NCBI GenBank assembly: GCA_032622095.1
Contig: CP136066.1
Coordinates: forward strand, 41,181,835 to 41,245,834
Direction of reading: 5' to 3'
DNA length: 64,000 nucleotides
From: Siphonodentalium dalli
Lineage: Eukaryota; Mollusca; Scaphopoda; Gadilida; Siphonodentaliidae
Positions within the stretch are counted from its first letter, which is position 1, and each line of letters opens with the position of its first letter. This document shows, in pieces, positions 21,279 to 33,741 of the stretch. A program made the translations under genes and the position numbers. Below the pieces are notes generated by a model. It searched no databases. It was given only the letters and a program-made list of their open reading frames with translations, and had not been told where the DNA came from.

Positions 21279-22764
21279 AAAGACATATTATGTTCTTGTT
21301 CGGGTGCGTGAAATTGATAAGTTACTACTCAGGCACTATGCCAACCTGGGGAATGCAGCATTCTACTAACATCCCTGTAAATTTCAAAGAAATCGACCAT
21401 ACTACTCCATAGAAAACATCGTCTGAACTACGCCCAATTGTAAATAGTTACATCTCGATTCGGGACGCAACTATAGGCGATAATCTAACCCAAATGATTT
21501 CACCATCGAGAGTCATTGCATTTAATTAATATATAATAATGACGGTGTGTATCGTCAATTTGGATTAATATTTGTAACATATAACTACTTTGAGCAAGAT
21601 TATTTTCAATTTCTATTTGATCACCCTACCGGAGTGTTGCACATCACTTTAAAGGTACTCAATCCGACCAGAGTGCCCCCATATAATCAAGATACAACAA
21701 CAACAACATTTCTTCAAAGTACGCTTTAGTTATCAGAATCGATTAATTGCAACAAAATAATGCTAACCACTGTCAACTATGGTATCAAATTTCCCAAAAC
21801 GTGTTATTTATCAGCGGTTTGTTTAACGAAATATGGCCGTATTATCACTTGTTTTTAGAGTTATCCATCTTCATCCGTAATTTTGACCGAGACCATCAAT
21901 TTGACGGCGTGTTTCTGGTCCACAAACAATTGAAATAACAAACTTCAAAAATCGATATCTGATCACTGTGAGCTTTGATGGGTAGGTTTCTCGACTCGAT
22001 TAAAATATATTTTACCCCCGAAGCCAAAGAAATAGTAATTTAGGGGTGTTTAATCGGATTGAATACTATTTAACCTCTTGGCTGCTATACGTCAGTACTG
22101 AGTACCGACGTAAAATATCACGCTGTTTGATATTCGTCCGAACGGACTACGCGCCTACTTCAGCACACTATAGCAATAGCCTATTATTCATAACTGGAAC
22201 TCAGAGATTTGTGTATCGGAACAACTGTATCTCGAAGTTTCAAACAGTTCATGATGCTCCACAATTGTGAGTGATAATAGCCTTTCAACTGCGTCATTTT
22301 TATGGTTTTCGTGATATTCCAGTTATTTAATTTCACTGGAAATAGTCAGAACGTCAATGGCCCAGCACACGACGTCATTAGCAATGAAGAGGTTTTTGTG
22401 ATGTGAAACACTCTAGTAGGGTAATCAAATATATATTGAGTATAATCTTGCTCAAAGTAGTCATTTGTTATAAATATTAATCCAAATTGCGATACACACC
22501 GTCATTCTTGTATATTAATTAAATGCAATGACTCTTGGTGACGAAATCATTTGTATTAGATTATCGCCGATAGGTGCGTCCCGAATTGAGATGTAAATAT
22601 TTACAATTTGGTGTAGTTCAGACGGTGTTTTCTATGGAGTGGATTGGTCGATTTCTTTGAAATTTTCGGCGATGTTAGTAGAATGCTACATTCCCCAGGT
22701 TGGCATAGCACCTGAGTACTTACTGATTAATTTCACGCACTCGAACAAGTCCATAGTATGTCTT
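21279..22764. mobile_element. Long-inverted-repeat element with ~370-bp arms
   Basis: The left arm 21279-21650 and right arm 22396-22764 are diverged reverse complements along their length. Shared blocks include CATAGAAAACA.CGTCTGAACTACGCCCAA on the left and its complement on the right. A third, single arm lies at 55079-55457. The middle contains a copy of repeat R (21655-22065). No transposase frame and no target duplication were found, so the class is unknown. A 24-bp minisatellite begins only about 90 bp beyond the right arm. Confidence 0.75.
21655..22065 (+). repeat. Dispersed repeat R, copy 1
   Basis: It begins TACTCAATCCGA and ends TCGGATTGAATACT, which are inverted repeats of each other. 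Interior blocks (CAGAATCGATTAATTG, ATAATGCTAACCA, AACGTGTTATTTATCA, TTTCTCGACTCGA, CCAAAGAAATAGTAATTT) recur in reverse at 56942-57330, with partial relatives at 30431-31020 and 34995-35115. Probably a small DNA transposon of unknown class. Confidence 0.65.
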
Positions 22765-22852
22765 TGACCTGAATGTCATTATTTGTGAGTTTGTGACATA
22801 TTTAATTACAATCGCATCATGGTTAGAAATACAAATGTCATGATGAAACAAT

Positions 22853-23335
22853 GTGTTCACCCCATCACCACACTTTATGTTCACCCCATCACCACACTTT
22901 ATGTTCACCCCATCACCACACTTAATGTTCACCCCATCACCACACTGTATGTTCACCCCATCACCACACTTTATGTTCACCCATCACCACACTTTATGTT
23001 CAACCCATTACCACACGTTATGTTCACACCACCACCACACTTTATGTTCACCCCATCACCACACTTTATGTTCACCCCATCACCACACTTTATGTTCACC
23101 CCATCACCACACTGTGTTCACCCCATCACCACACTTTATGTTTACCCCATCACCACACTTTATGTTCACCCCATCGCCATTTTTTATGTTCACCCCATCA
23201 CCACACTTTATGTTCACCCCATCACAACACTTTATGTTCACCCCATCACCACACTTTATGTTCACCCCATTACCACACTTTATGTTCACACCATCACCAC
23301 ACTTTATGATCACCCCATCACCACACTTTATGAGT
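22853..23335 (+). repeat. 24-bp minisatellite
   Basis: About 20 tandem copies of TTCACCCCATCACCACACTT followed by TATG. Because 24 is a multiple of three, several frames stay open on both strands for up to 217 codons, with 8-residue periods (plus strand MFTPSPHF and HPITTLYV; minus strand NIKCGDGV). No signal peptide, flanking exon or splice site supports a real protein, so I treat these as non-coding. Confidence 0.95.
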
Positions 23336-23384
23336 CACCAAATCATTGGTCTGTTCAGGCCTCAATATATTGTGCTGGTCGTTT

Positions 23385-23477
23385 GCAGAATGAGGTCCCC
23401 GGAGGGTGAATTTAGTGATGCTACCCTGCACAGCGGACTAGTGTCACCAAAGTTATCATCTGGGGACCTCATTCTGC
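23385..23477. repeat. Hairpin relic
   Basis: Outer arms GCAGAATGAGGTCCCC and GGGGACCTCATTCTGC are perfect complements; the inner part is mismatched. It is a decayed relative of the hairpin at 49321-49471, with which it shares GAGGGT.AATTTAGTGATGCTA.CC. Confidence 0.8.
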
Positions 23478-23974
23478 ATGGCCGCATCTGCTATTGGGAG
23501 ATCTAGACTCAGATTTAAGTTCCCTGATGGTGAATATTGTGATGTGCACCAATTGGGCACCTTGATTATGCGTTGCGCCATCTGTCAATTTGGGGATATA
23601 GATAAACTGAACTAAAGAAGAACCTTTGTGAAAAAGGTTCTAAAGAAAATTAAAAACTTGTTATGTGACAAAAAAGATATTTTTCCAGAGAAGATCTGGG
23701 TCCTAAGCAGATTGAGGTCCTATATGTCTTCAATTAAAGGAAGCCGCATCCAATTGTAACTGAATCTGAATGTCAAGCGCACATGTGTGCCGGATGTCAC
23801 GAGCGGATATTACTGGTGCGACTCATTGGACCATGCAAAGATTTCCACATAATCGATCTTCGGTATTTGATCCAATCATGACTTTAATGGTATCTACTAT
23901 TAGATCTAGACTTCTAACATATTCATTTTGACTAACCCTTAGCTTTCCCTAAGCCATCGTGACTAACTCTGGAG
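23478..23974. other. No recognisable gene
   Basis: Apparently unique sequence between the hairpin relic and the Harbinger-like MITE, with no supported coding region. Confidence 0.5.
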
Positions 23975-23977
23975 TTA

Positions 23978-24245
23978 GTGAACGTTCAGACGACCACGAT
24001 ACAATTTAGATGCGAAATCGTGGCATATCCTTGGTTACCTCCACTTGCGATGTAATCGCAGTCGTGCATGTGTACGTAAAAGTCGTAGCTGGAAATGACC
24101 GTAGGGTAGTCAATCACATGCTTTAGGAACAACCTACGATATCATAATGTACGACGACATCGCAATCGTCTGAACAAACTATCCACGATCTCGTCGGGCC
24201 CGATTCCTCCACTTACGATTGAATCGTTGTCGTCTGAACGTTCAC
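23978..24245. mobile_element. PIF/Harbinger-like MITE
   Basis: Inverted ends GTGAACGTTCAGACGAC (23978) and GTCGTCTGAACGTTCAC (ending 24245) are flanked by the 3-bp duplication TTA on each side (23975-23977 and 24246-24248). The TWA duplication fits PIF/Harbinger. The 268-bp body has no coding capacity. Inner complementary blocks (CACGAT, AATCGTxGTCG) suggest it folds further. Confidence 0.7.
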
Positions 24246-24248
24246 TTA

Positions 24249-24875
24249 GTCAGCTTGAGTGCGAACACAGCTATTAGTGTATTAATCGCTGTTCTGGCTG
24301 ACTATTTTTGAGAGAAAACATGACGAAAACGTGAAAAAACATAGAAACACAGGAAGAATGTGAGGAGAAAGGACGAACGCGGTTACTGCAAATGTGCATT
24401 TCACGCGTATTCTCGCGCGATCGCAGGATTGCTATTTGGTTGAACTCAGTCTCATTCGTGAAACGTTAGACGATCTTCATCTATATCGTATGGTTTTCTT
24501 GAAGAAAGCTGTGATGAAATCGGATTCAAAATTCACAAAAATTAAATCTAACATGGATCGTGCATATTTTCTTAAAATTAGCGTTTATAAAGTTACCATG
24601 ACGCAAGTATTACATTATATTATATATAATGTAAATATTATATGAGTTATACCATTTAAGAAAAAATAGTCTTGAATGTATTAGCATTATTTGTCTTTAT
24701 TATTAATATCATATAATATGATGGACTCATTTATTGATGTACATGTGTGTTATGTATTGTTTGTATATATGTATATAAGTTGCATAGCATGTTGCAACTT
24801 AGATGTTGACTTTGCTAATAAACCATCCAAACTTACATGTTTATGGCAAAGATCCATAATTATGCGTATGACCGG
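24249..24875. other. No recognisable gene
   Basis: AT-rich sequence. The 83-codon open frame at 24394-24645 has no identifiable domain. No other signal is visible. Confidence 0.5.
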
Positions 24876-25050
24876 CAGATAATATGAGAACCTCCACCAT
24901 AACCATCGGATAATATGTTCATATGAGAACCTTCCCCGCGTATGACCGGCAGATAATATGTTCACGAGAACCTCCCCCGTGACCGGCGGGTAATATGAGA
25001 ACCTCCCCCGCGTATGACCGGCAGATAATATGAGAACCTCCACCGCATAT
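24876..25050 (-). repeat. Dispersed fragment of the 33-43 bp minisatellite
   Basis: Four to five units containing TATGACCGGCAGATAATATG and GAGAACCTCCCCC in minus orientation relative to the main array at 44680-47490. It shows that this minisatellite also occurs outside the 5-kb element. Confidence 0.9.
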
Positions 25051-25498
25051 TCCTTTTAGTATAATCACCATATTGTCTGAATGGAATTGTAATAATAAAT
25101 AGGGATACAAAATAATATTTTAGTGAGAATGCAGACGAAAACGTTACACGTTTTTCTCGCAAATATGCAACTCCCGAAACTCTCGAAAATGTTTACAACA
25201 AAACAATCTTTCTATGAAAATATAAAGTTCTTGCAGTATCCTAAAAGTTCCAGATAAACTTTTTTCAATTGCGTCCAAGGATTTTCATCCCATGGTCTAT
25301 TTATTTGCAATAAATTTATTTACAAAAAAATCGCCTGGTTTCGCTTATGATTTTTTAACACTGATTGCAACTAACTGTCAAAACACTTAATAATTAGGTG
25401 AGGGACAGCCATCAACAATACTAGCCTGCCAAATCCATCTGGCAGATATTAATCACCTATCAGCGGATCAACTAATCCACAACAGAAGTTTGTATTCA
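25051..25498. other. No recognisable gene
   Basis: AT-rich spacer before the large tandem duplication. Nothing supportable is seen. Confidence 0.5.
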
Positions 25499-28400
25499 GC
25501 TTTTCTATGCCGAACACAAACGCGTAATACAAAACATCTAAAAGGACATTCATTATTGATCTAAACTTCACCAAACTTCGTCACATATTAATAGTTTGAA
25601 AATGAATACATATGCCTATAAACTTTAAGGGTGGTCGTATATTTAGTAGACTGTATACAGACTATATCTCAAACGCCAGATACATAACGGCTTTGTGGAA
25701 CATGTCATGCATGTTATGTCGGTTTGCGATGGGATTTATATAATTATTAACTTGTATGACCTCAAATATGGTTCATGTGTATGTCAATAATTGTTTGTGC
25801 ACAATATAGTGAGGAAACTAATAAACAGCAAGATATCGGTTCATTTTGCGTGAGGTTTGAGCTTTGCACTTTTTTCTCTCATAAATTCACTGGACTAACT
25901 AACATAAAATAATACATCGCCGTCTTCAAATTGTTTTTAAACCAGCCATGTCCCGATGTCGTACATTGGTGATGGAAATTGTTAAACGCAAAACACATGC
26001 CTTCATAAAAGACCAGCGTTAATCGCTACTTAGTCTATGTGTTAATTAATTACCGGTGACTGAATGACGAACAGTGTAGTAGTAGGTGGGCGCGAAGCGC
26101 CGGGATGGTCGAAAAGATCGAGTGATCTTCTCCTTCACCCCATTTAATGACGAACAAAAGCTTGTGTTCGGCTTTTCTATGCCGAACACAAAACGCGTTC
26201 TACAAAACATCAAATAAAACACTTATTATTGGCCCAAACTTCGATTGTATGGTAATAGCGTGAACATGAATACATATGCCTATGAACTTTATTTGTTATA
26301 TTTCCCATTATTAGGACTTGTGTTCGGCTTTTATGAGGACCCTAACTAAGTGATAAGATAAATGGGATCCGACGGGAAGATTCGGTCGCGGGAAGATTCG
26401 GCCAGGTATTTTTCGGTCGCGGGAAGTTTCGGCCAGGTATTTTTCGGTCGCGGGAAGATTCGGCTGAGAAGATTCGGCCAGCCGTTTGATCTAGTGGAGG
26501 GATTACGGCTTGTATGGGGGCTTCCCTCTTTCGAATCTTCACGGACCCACATAAATACCGACTACATTTAAATTAACGCCAATGGACCGTGTGTGTGTGT
26601 TTTTAAGAGTGCATTGATTTCTGAAGGAATGAACAATGTAAATAACGATCTTAAAATGAATTGGCCGGCATATTTCATTAGCTATCAGGGTCGTAGTTGG
26701 ATAATTGACAATATTTCTGATTTTATGGTTAGAGAATTGCGTGGAATTTGTTAGAGTTTGATTGGTATTGTGGTTAACACACGTTCCATATATGGACATT
26801 CCTAATATGGAAATTGACTTGAGCATGCGCAGAACACATACAAGAGTCTAACTATATACCGATCAAAAAGCCAGTGATAACAATAAACAGCGACACAATT
26901 AAATAACGGCATTGGGCGGTGTATTGTGTCTTTAAGAGTGTGTTGATGTCTAAATTGATGTAATTAACTATTTAAAAATTAGTTGGCCCACATAATTAGA
27001 TAATTATCAGGTCCGTTGTTAGAGAGATGACACATGAACAATTCATTGCCTATGTACTACGTGCATGTTCTATGTGTTTCTTAAATACACCGATGGCCTT
27101 CGCCCAGAGCATTACTGTTCAATTTTTTTTAATCCCTTAAATCAGTCATAAACAAACAGAATATGATATTTTTTGTTGTACTCTTCACATCTGAGTCTTG
27201 TAAACTTTGTACCTTTGCTATGTCCACACCAGCCAAAATGTTTTTTCACAGAAACTGGCTTCTGTTTACCTGACACAACTATTTGTACATTATTTCTAAT
27301 TGATATAACAAGACACAATATGTCCATATGTCTATTTCTTTTCTGCTTGTGGCGATCTTAAAAGTCGTAATGTACACTAAATCCCGCTATTATGGGACCC
27401 TCTCCTGTAATAATAAACACAGTATATACAACAAACGAATGAATATCAGCCATGGATGGCGCCAAAATACACCCCTGTGCTCTATGCATGACTTTAAGGA
27501 CATGTCAATTATACAGAAATTTCATTACTGATATCACTCCAGAAATAAATAAATTTTCATTGTAATTACCATGATGTTTGTGTCATTTATAGAGCGCAGT
27601 TGTGTATTTCTACCAATTCATCGCTCAATTTCATTAATCTTTTGAATATATTGTGTTCAGTATAATAGGACATGGTCCGATAAATGGCAGAATTTACTGT
27701 AAATTACCTGTTCAACAGCTGTAACTATTTGAACAACATATACATGCCACGATGACCATCCGTGCATCAACGCTCCTTAAGGAAAATTTCCTCAAGTTAG
27801 TGGAAACAATGTGCCAACGTGTTTTCTTACCGTCTGTGCATAATCCGTTTGGATACTCCCATATACAAGAAACAACATTGCCCTTATTTGTTTGTGTTCA
27901 ACTTTTCTATGCCGAACACAAACGCGTAATACAAAACATCTAAAAGGACATTCATTATTGATCTAAACTTCACCAAACTTCGTCACATATTAATAGTTTG
28001 AAAATGAATACATATGCCTATAAACTTTAAGGGTGGTCGTATATTTAGTAGACTGTATACAGACTATATCTCAAACGCCAGATACATAACGGCTTTGTGG
28101 AACAGGTCATGCATGTTATGTCGGTTTGCGATGGGATTTATATAATTATTAACTTGTATGACCTCAAATATGGTTCATGTGTATGTCAATAATTGTTTGT
28201 GCACAATATAGTGAGGAAACTAATAAACAGCAAGATATCGGTTCATTTTGCGTGAGGTTTGAGCTTTGCACTTTTTTCTCTCATAAATTCACTGGACTAA
28301 CTAACTTAAAATAATACATCGCCGTCTTCAAATTTTTTTTAAACCAGCCATGTCCAGATGTCGTACATTGGTGATGGAAATTGTTAAACGCAAAACACAT

Positions 28401-30303
28401 GCCTTCATAAAAGACCAGCGTTAATCGCTACTTAGTCTATGTGTTAATTAATTACCGGTGACTGAATGACGAACAGTGTAGTGGTAGGTGGGCGCGAAGC
28501 GCCGGGATGGTCGAAAAGATCGAGTGATCTTCTCCTTCACCCCAGTTAATGACGAACAAAAGCTTGTGTTCGGCTTTTCTATGCCGAACACAAAACGCGT
28601 TCTACAAAACATCAAATACAACACTTATTATTGGCCCAAACTTCGATTGTATGGTAATAGCGTGAACATGAATACATATGCCTATGAACTTTATTTGTTA
28701 TATTTCCCATTATTTGGACTTGTGTTCGGCTTTTATGAGGACCCTAACTAAGTGATAAGATAAATGGGATCCGACGGGAAGATTCGGTCGCGGGAAGATT
28801 CGGCCAGGTATTTTTCGGTCGCGGGAAGTTTCGGCCAGGTATTTTTCGGTCGCGGGAAGATTCGGCTGAGAAGATTCGGCTGGGAAGATTCGGCCAGCCG
28901 TTTGATCTAGTGGAGGGATTACGGCTTGTATGGGGGCTTCCCTCTTTCGAATCTTCACGGACCCACATAAATACCGACTACATTTAAATTAACGCCAATG
29001 GACCGTGTGTGTGTGTTTTTAAGAGTGCATTGATTTCTGAAGGAATGCACAATGTAAATAACGATCTTAAAATGAATTGGCCGGCATATTTCATTAGCTA
29101 TCAGGGTCGTAGTTGGATAATTGACAATATTTCTGATTTTATGGTTAGAGAATTGCTTGGAATTTGTTAGAGTTTGATTGGTATTGTGGTTAACACACGT
29201 TCCATATATGGAAATTCCTAATATGGAAATTGACTTGAGCATGCGCAGAACACATACAAGATTCTAACTATATACCGATCAAAAAGCCAGTGATAACAAT
29301 AAACAGCGACACAATTAAATAACGGCATTGGGCGGTGTATTGTGTCTTTAAGAGTGTGTTGATGTCTAAATTGATGTAATTAACTATTTAAAAATTAGTT
29401 GGCCCACATAATTAGATAATTATCAGGTCCGTTGTTAGAGAGATGACACATGAACAATTCATTGCCTATGTACTACGTGCATGTTCTATGTGTTTCTTAA
29501 ATACACCGATGGCCTTCGCCCAGAGCATTACTGTTCAATTTTTTTTAAATCCCTTAAATCAGTCATAAACAAACAGAATATGATATTTTTTGTTGTACTC
29601 TTCACATCTGAGTCTTGTAAACTTTGTACCTTTGCTATGTCCACACCAGCCAAAATGTTTTTTCACAGAAACTGGCTTCTGTTTACCTGACACAACTATT
29701 TGTACATTATTTCTAATTGATATAACAAGACGAAATGTGTCCATATGTCTATTTCTTTTCTGCTTGTGGCGATCTTAAAGTCGTAATGTACACTAAATCC
29801 CGCTATTATGGGACCCTCTCCTGTAATAATAAACACAGTATATACAACAAACGAATGAATATCAGCCATAGATGGGGCCAAAATACACCCCTGTGCTCTA
29901 TGCATGACTTTAAGGACATGTCAATTATACAGAAATTTCATTACTGATATCACTCCAGAAATAAATAAATTTTCATTGTAATTACCATGATGTTTGTGTC
30001 ATTTATAGAGCGCAGTTGTTTATTTTTACCAATTCATCGCTCAATGCAATTTCATTAATTTTTTGAATATATAGTGTTCAGTATAATGGTGCGATAAATG
30101 GCAGAATTTACTGTAAAGTACCTGTTCAACAGCTGTACCTATTTGAACAACATATACATGCCACGATGACCACCCGTGCCTCAACGCTCCTTAAGGGAAA
30201 CTTCCTCAAGTTAGTGGAAACAATGTGCCAATGTGTTTTCTTACCGTCTGTGCATATCCCGTTTGGATACTCCCATATACAAGAAACAACATTGCCCTTA
30301 TTT
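25499..30303 (+). repeat. 2.4-kb tandem segmental duplication
   Basis: Segment 25499-27889 is repeated at 27901-30303 with very few substitutions and small indels; the second copy carries an extra GGGAAGATTCGGCT block near 28880. All small open frames occur in pairs offset by about 2.4 kb and differ by stops, so none is supported as a gene. Within each unit a TTTTCTATGCCGAACACAAA module followed by a partly conserved ~120 bp occurs twice about 670 bp apart. A third CTTGTGTTCGGCTTTT lies about 150 bp further on. The perfect inverted repeat TGTTCGGC..GCCGAACA forms a short hairpin at about 26165-26190 and again near 28566. Confidence 0.92.
26375..26490 (+). repeat. Short tandem repeat inside the duplicated unit
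   Basis: Three to four copies of a ~30-bp unit built from GGGAAGATTCGGCCAGGTAT and TTTTCGGTCGC. It is repeated in the second duplicate at about 28777-28895 with one extra partial unit. Confidence 0.85.
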
Positions 30304-30430
30304 ACCAATATCTCTCCTTCGTTCTCTCGCTTGTGCCAATTACCATATGGGATACTTGCATACATACATGTAAGATACCACACTGGCACAAAAACTTTAT
30401 TGCTGCAACACGGATGCGAAAAGGTTAAAG

Positions 30431-31020
30431 TTACTCAATCTGATTCGATGGTCCCCATATAATCAGATTCAAAAAACATTTGTAAAAATGCCACTTCAGT
30501 TATCAATTCCATTACGCTTAATCATAAAGCTTCAGCGTAATTCAGATTTCCATTACGCTTAAGCTTAATACATTGCACTTTAGCATAATTCAAATTCCAT
30601 ATTTCAAAACTCCCCTGGAGCTGAAATGGAAGCAGCCAATTACTGATGCTAGTAACTTTTAATATATATCTACCTTAGATGATACCATTACATGTAAGGT
30701 AGTAAGGCTATGAAAACCTATTACGCTTAAGCTTAATGGCATTACGCATAAGCGTAATGGAGTTGTGAGTGAGGCTATTATGCTTAAGCGTAAGTGTATT
30801 ACGCTTAAGCGTAATTAACTATTAAATATGAATTTGGCCTCCCATAATCGACTGTCTATTGAGACAGTAATAATTCTCAATGGTAACAAACAACAGATTA
30901 TTAAAATCTATATCATACTCAATATGGGTTCCTTGGGTCGAATCAAATAGTGTTGACCACCAAATAAATATTAATTGAGGGGAGTTCAATCCAATTATGC
31001 ATTTTAAGCACTATCGAATA
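30431..31020 (+). repeat. Dispersed repeat R, diverged copy 2
   Basis: The left end TTACTCAATCTGATTCGATG and following CCCCATATAATCAGATTCAA match the start of R at 21655. The right part (GGGTTCCTTGGGTCGAATCAA..., AATTGAGGGGAGTTCAATCC) matches the 3' side. The middle is replaced by a cluster of TTACGCTTAAGCGTAA palindromes. Confidence 0.5.
30508..30820. repeat. Cluster of ATTACGCTTAAGCGTAAT palindromes
   Basis: About eight partial or full copies of a palindrome centred on CTTAAG. The best is the perfect 18-mer ATTACGCTTAAGCGTAAT at 30798-30815. Others near 30510, 30553, 30721, 30745 and 30779 are one- or two-base variants. Spacing is irregular. Confidence 0.8.
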
Positions 31021-31037
31021 TCTAATTTGAAACATTT

Positions 31038-31039
31038 AT

Positions 31040-31095
<56 letters not shown>
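31038..31095. repeat. (AT)n microsatellite
   Basis: A run of TA dinucleotides directly before the first Helitron-like unit. Helitrons insert preferentially between A and T, which fits this position. Confidence 0.95.
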
Positions 31096-31099
<4 letters not shown>

Positions 31100-31100
<1 letters not shown>

Positions 31101-31640
31101 CTCATATATATTTTGAAGACCTCTGTCTGTCTGTTTGTCTGTCTGTCTGTTTGTCTGTCATTAATACAAATCTACGATTCTCGACCGATCGGGACGAAAC
31201 TTGGTACGTGTGTGTAGTTTGACCAGGCGGTGGACGTTGTCGTATTGGCGAGCCCGTGCGGGGCCCGCTTCGCGCATGGGCAGACGAGATCTCGGAAACG
31301 GGTGGAGCTATTGACTTGAAATTTGGTATGTGAATGTATCTTGCCCCGGATACGAATTTTATCGGGTCGCCGAGCCCGTGCGACGACAGCTTCGCGCATG
31401 CGCAGACGAGATCTCGGAAACGGGTGGAGCTATCGACTTGAAATTTGGTATGTGAAAGTATCTTGCCCCGGATACGAATTTTATCGGGTCGCCGGGCCCG
31501 TGCGACGCCAGCTTCGCGCATGCGCAGATCAGATATCGGAAACGGGTAGAGCTATCGACTTGAAATTTCGGGCTGGGTAGAGCTATCGACTTGAAATTTG
31601 GTTTTTGAATAGCCTGGACAACGTCGGGCTCATCGGCTAG
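31100..31640 (+). mobile_element. Helitron-like unit A
   Basis: It starts TCTCATATATATTTTGAAGA, continues with a CTGT-rich tract, ACGAAACTTGG, then about two and a half ~120-bp satellite units, and ends with a hairpin and CATCGGCTAG. The open frames on both strands are products of the satellite period. Confidence 0.55.
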
Positions 31641-32396
31641 TCTATTATATATTTTGGAAGATCTGTTTGTGTGTCTGTGTGTCTGTCTGTGTGATCGCGT
31701 TGAACTCGAAAACGGCCGAACCGATTTCGATGAAACTTGGTATGTGGGGGTATTTTCTGTCGGGAAGTGGCATAGGCATATTAATTTTCAGATCCGAGGT
31801 CAACTTTTCACGTGCCGAGGTCAAATCTGTTTTTACACCGTTTTGCGCTAATATATTTCAGTTCGGTGCTCACAAATCGATTCGATATAGCGCGAATAAT
31901 AAATTGCCAGTCATATAATTTACACGGTTAGAATCTGTGGCGCTTCCTCTTTCCAATGATGTATCACACGCATGTGTACGTTTAAAGTTTCTACCTTAAT
32001 TATCGGGAAGAACGCAGGACCATGCTTCGCTCATCGAAAAACATTCCGTAAATATATTACGCCGTCAACAGATCGTGACGTGATCGCGTTTAACTCTTAA
32101 CCGGCCGATGTCTCGTTAACTCATCACCGGCCGAGGTATACGCAAATGACATTGGGCAATATATATATCTCGGAAACGGGTGGAGCTATTGACTTGAAAT
32201 TTGGTATGTGAATGTATCTTGCCCCGGATACGAAATTTATCGGGTCGCCGGGCCCGTGCGACGCCAGCTTCGCGCATGCGCAGATCAGATATCGGAAACG
32301 GGTAGAGCTATCGACTTGAAATTTCGGGCTGGGTAGAGCTATCGACTTGAAATTTGGTTTTTGAATAGCCTGGACAACGTCGGGCTCATCGGCTAG
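31641..32396 (+). mobile_element. Helitron-like unit B
   Basis: It starts TCTATTATATATTTTGGAAG, contains GATTTCGATGAAACTTGGTA and a ~500-bp body, one satellite unit and the GGCTAG-type end. It is nearly identical to unit B' 756 bp downstream, so one arose from the other very recently. Confidence 0.55.
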
Positions 32397-32998
32397 TCTA
32401 TTATATATTTTGGAAGATCTGTTTGTGTGTCTGTGTGTCTGTCTGTGTGATCGCGTTGAACTCGAAAACGGCCGAACCGATTTCGATGAAACTTGGTATG
32501 TGGGGGTATTTTCTGTCGGGAAGTGGCATAGGTATATTAATTTTCAGATCCGAGGTCAACTTTTCACGTGCCGAGGTCAAATCTGTTTTTACGCCGTTTT
32601 GCGCTAATATATTTCAGTTCGGTGCTCACAAATCGATTCGATATAGCGCGAATAATAAATTGCCAGTCATATAATTTACACGGTTAGAATCTGTGGCGCT
32701 TCCTCTTTCCAATGATGTATCACACGCCTGTGTACGTTTAAAGTTTCTACCTTAATTATCGGGAAGAACGCAGGACCATGCTTCGCTCATCGAAAAACAT
32801 TCCGTAAATATATTACGCCGTCAACAGATCGTGACGTGATCGCGTTTAACTCTTAACCGGCCGATGTCGCGTTAACTCATCACCGGCCGAGGTATACGCA
32901 AATGACATTGGGCAATATATATATCTCGGAAACGGGTGGAGCTATCGACTTGAAATTTGGTTTTTGAATAGCCCGGACGAAGTCGGGTCACCTTCTAG
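32397..32998 (+). mobile_element. Helitron-like unit B'
   Basis: Near-identical to the first ~550 bp of unit B, but it skips the satellite unit and finishes with the other 3' end type (GTCGGGTCACCTTCTAG). It thus combines the body of B with the terminus seen in D. Confidence 0.55.
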
Positions 32999-33020
32999 TC
33001 TCATGTATATTTTGAAGACC

Positions 33021-33054
<34 letters not shown>

Positions 33055-33741
33055 CGTCATTAATACAAATTTACGATTCTCGACCGATCGGGACGAAACT
33101 TGGTACGTGTGTGTAGTTTGACCAGGCGGTGGTCGTTGTCGTATTGGCGAGCCCGTGCAGCGCACGCGCATACGAGATCTCGGAAACGGGTGGAGCTATC
33201 GACTTGATATTTGGTATGTGAATGTATCTTGCCCCGGATACGAATTTTATCGGATCGCCGAGCCCGTGCGAAGCCAGCTTCGCGCATGCGCAGACGAGAT
33301 CTCGGAAACTGGTGGAGCTATCAACTTGAAATTTGGTATGTGAATGTATCTTGCCCCGGATACGAATTTTATCGGGTCGCCGAGTCCGTGCGACGCCAGC
33401 TTCGCGCATGCGCAGACGAGATCTCGGAAACGGGTGGAGCTATCAACTTGAAATTTGGTATGTAAATGTATCTTGCCCCGGATACGAATTTTATCGGGTC
33501 ACCGAGCTCGTGCGACGCGAGCGTCGCGCATGCGCAGACGAGATCTCGGAAACGGGTGGGGCTATCGACTTGAAATTTGGTATGTGAACGTATCTTTCCC
33601 CGGATACGAATTTTATCGGGCCGCCGAGCCCGTGCGACGCCAGCTTCGTGCATGCGCAGACCAGATCTCGGAAACGGGTGGAGCTATCGATTTGAAATTT
33701 GGTTTTTGAATAGCCCGGACAACGTCGGGCTCATCGGCTAG
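32999..33741 (+). mobile_element. Helitron-like unit C
   Basis: It starts TCTCATGTATATTTTGAAGA like unit A and carries more than four 122-bp satellite units (about 33173-33690) with GAGATCTCGGAAACGGGTGG, GACTTGAAATTTGGTATGTG and GCTTCGCGCATGCGCAGA. It ends in the GGCTAG-type hairpin terminus. Confidence 0.55.
33173..33690 (+). repeat. 122-bp satellite inside Helitron-like unit C
   Basis: The spacing of identical landmarks (GTATGTGAATGTATCTTGCC at about 33213, 33335 and 33457) is 122 bp. The units contain ATGCGCAGACGAGATCTCGG with nested short palindromes (GAGATCTC, GCGCATGCGC). Partial copies occur in units A and B. Confidence 0.92.

Noticed and set aside
22853..23335. CRISPR-like array
   Set aside because: The units abut as simple tandem repeats with no unique spacers, in a eukaryotic context.
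28488..28751. 87-codon frame in the second duplicated unit
   Set aside because: The near-identical first copy has an in-frame stop and no domain is recognisable.
31102..33709. Mutually overlapping frames of 62-139 codons with RRRDLGNGW or ARRPDKIRIRGK repeats
   Set aside because: They arise from the 122-bp satellite inside Helitron-like units and occur on both strands.
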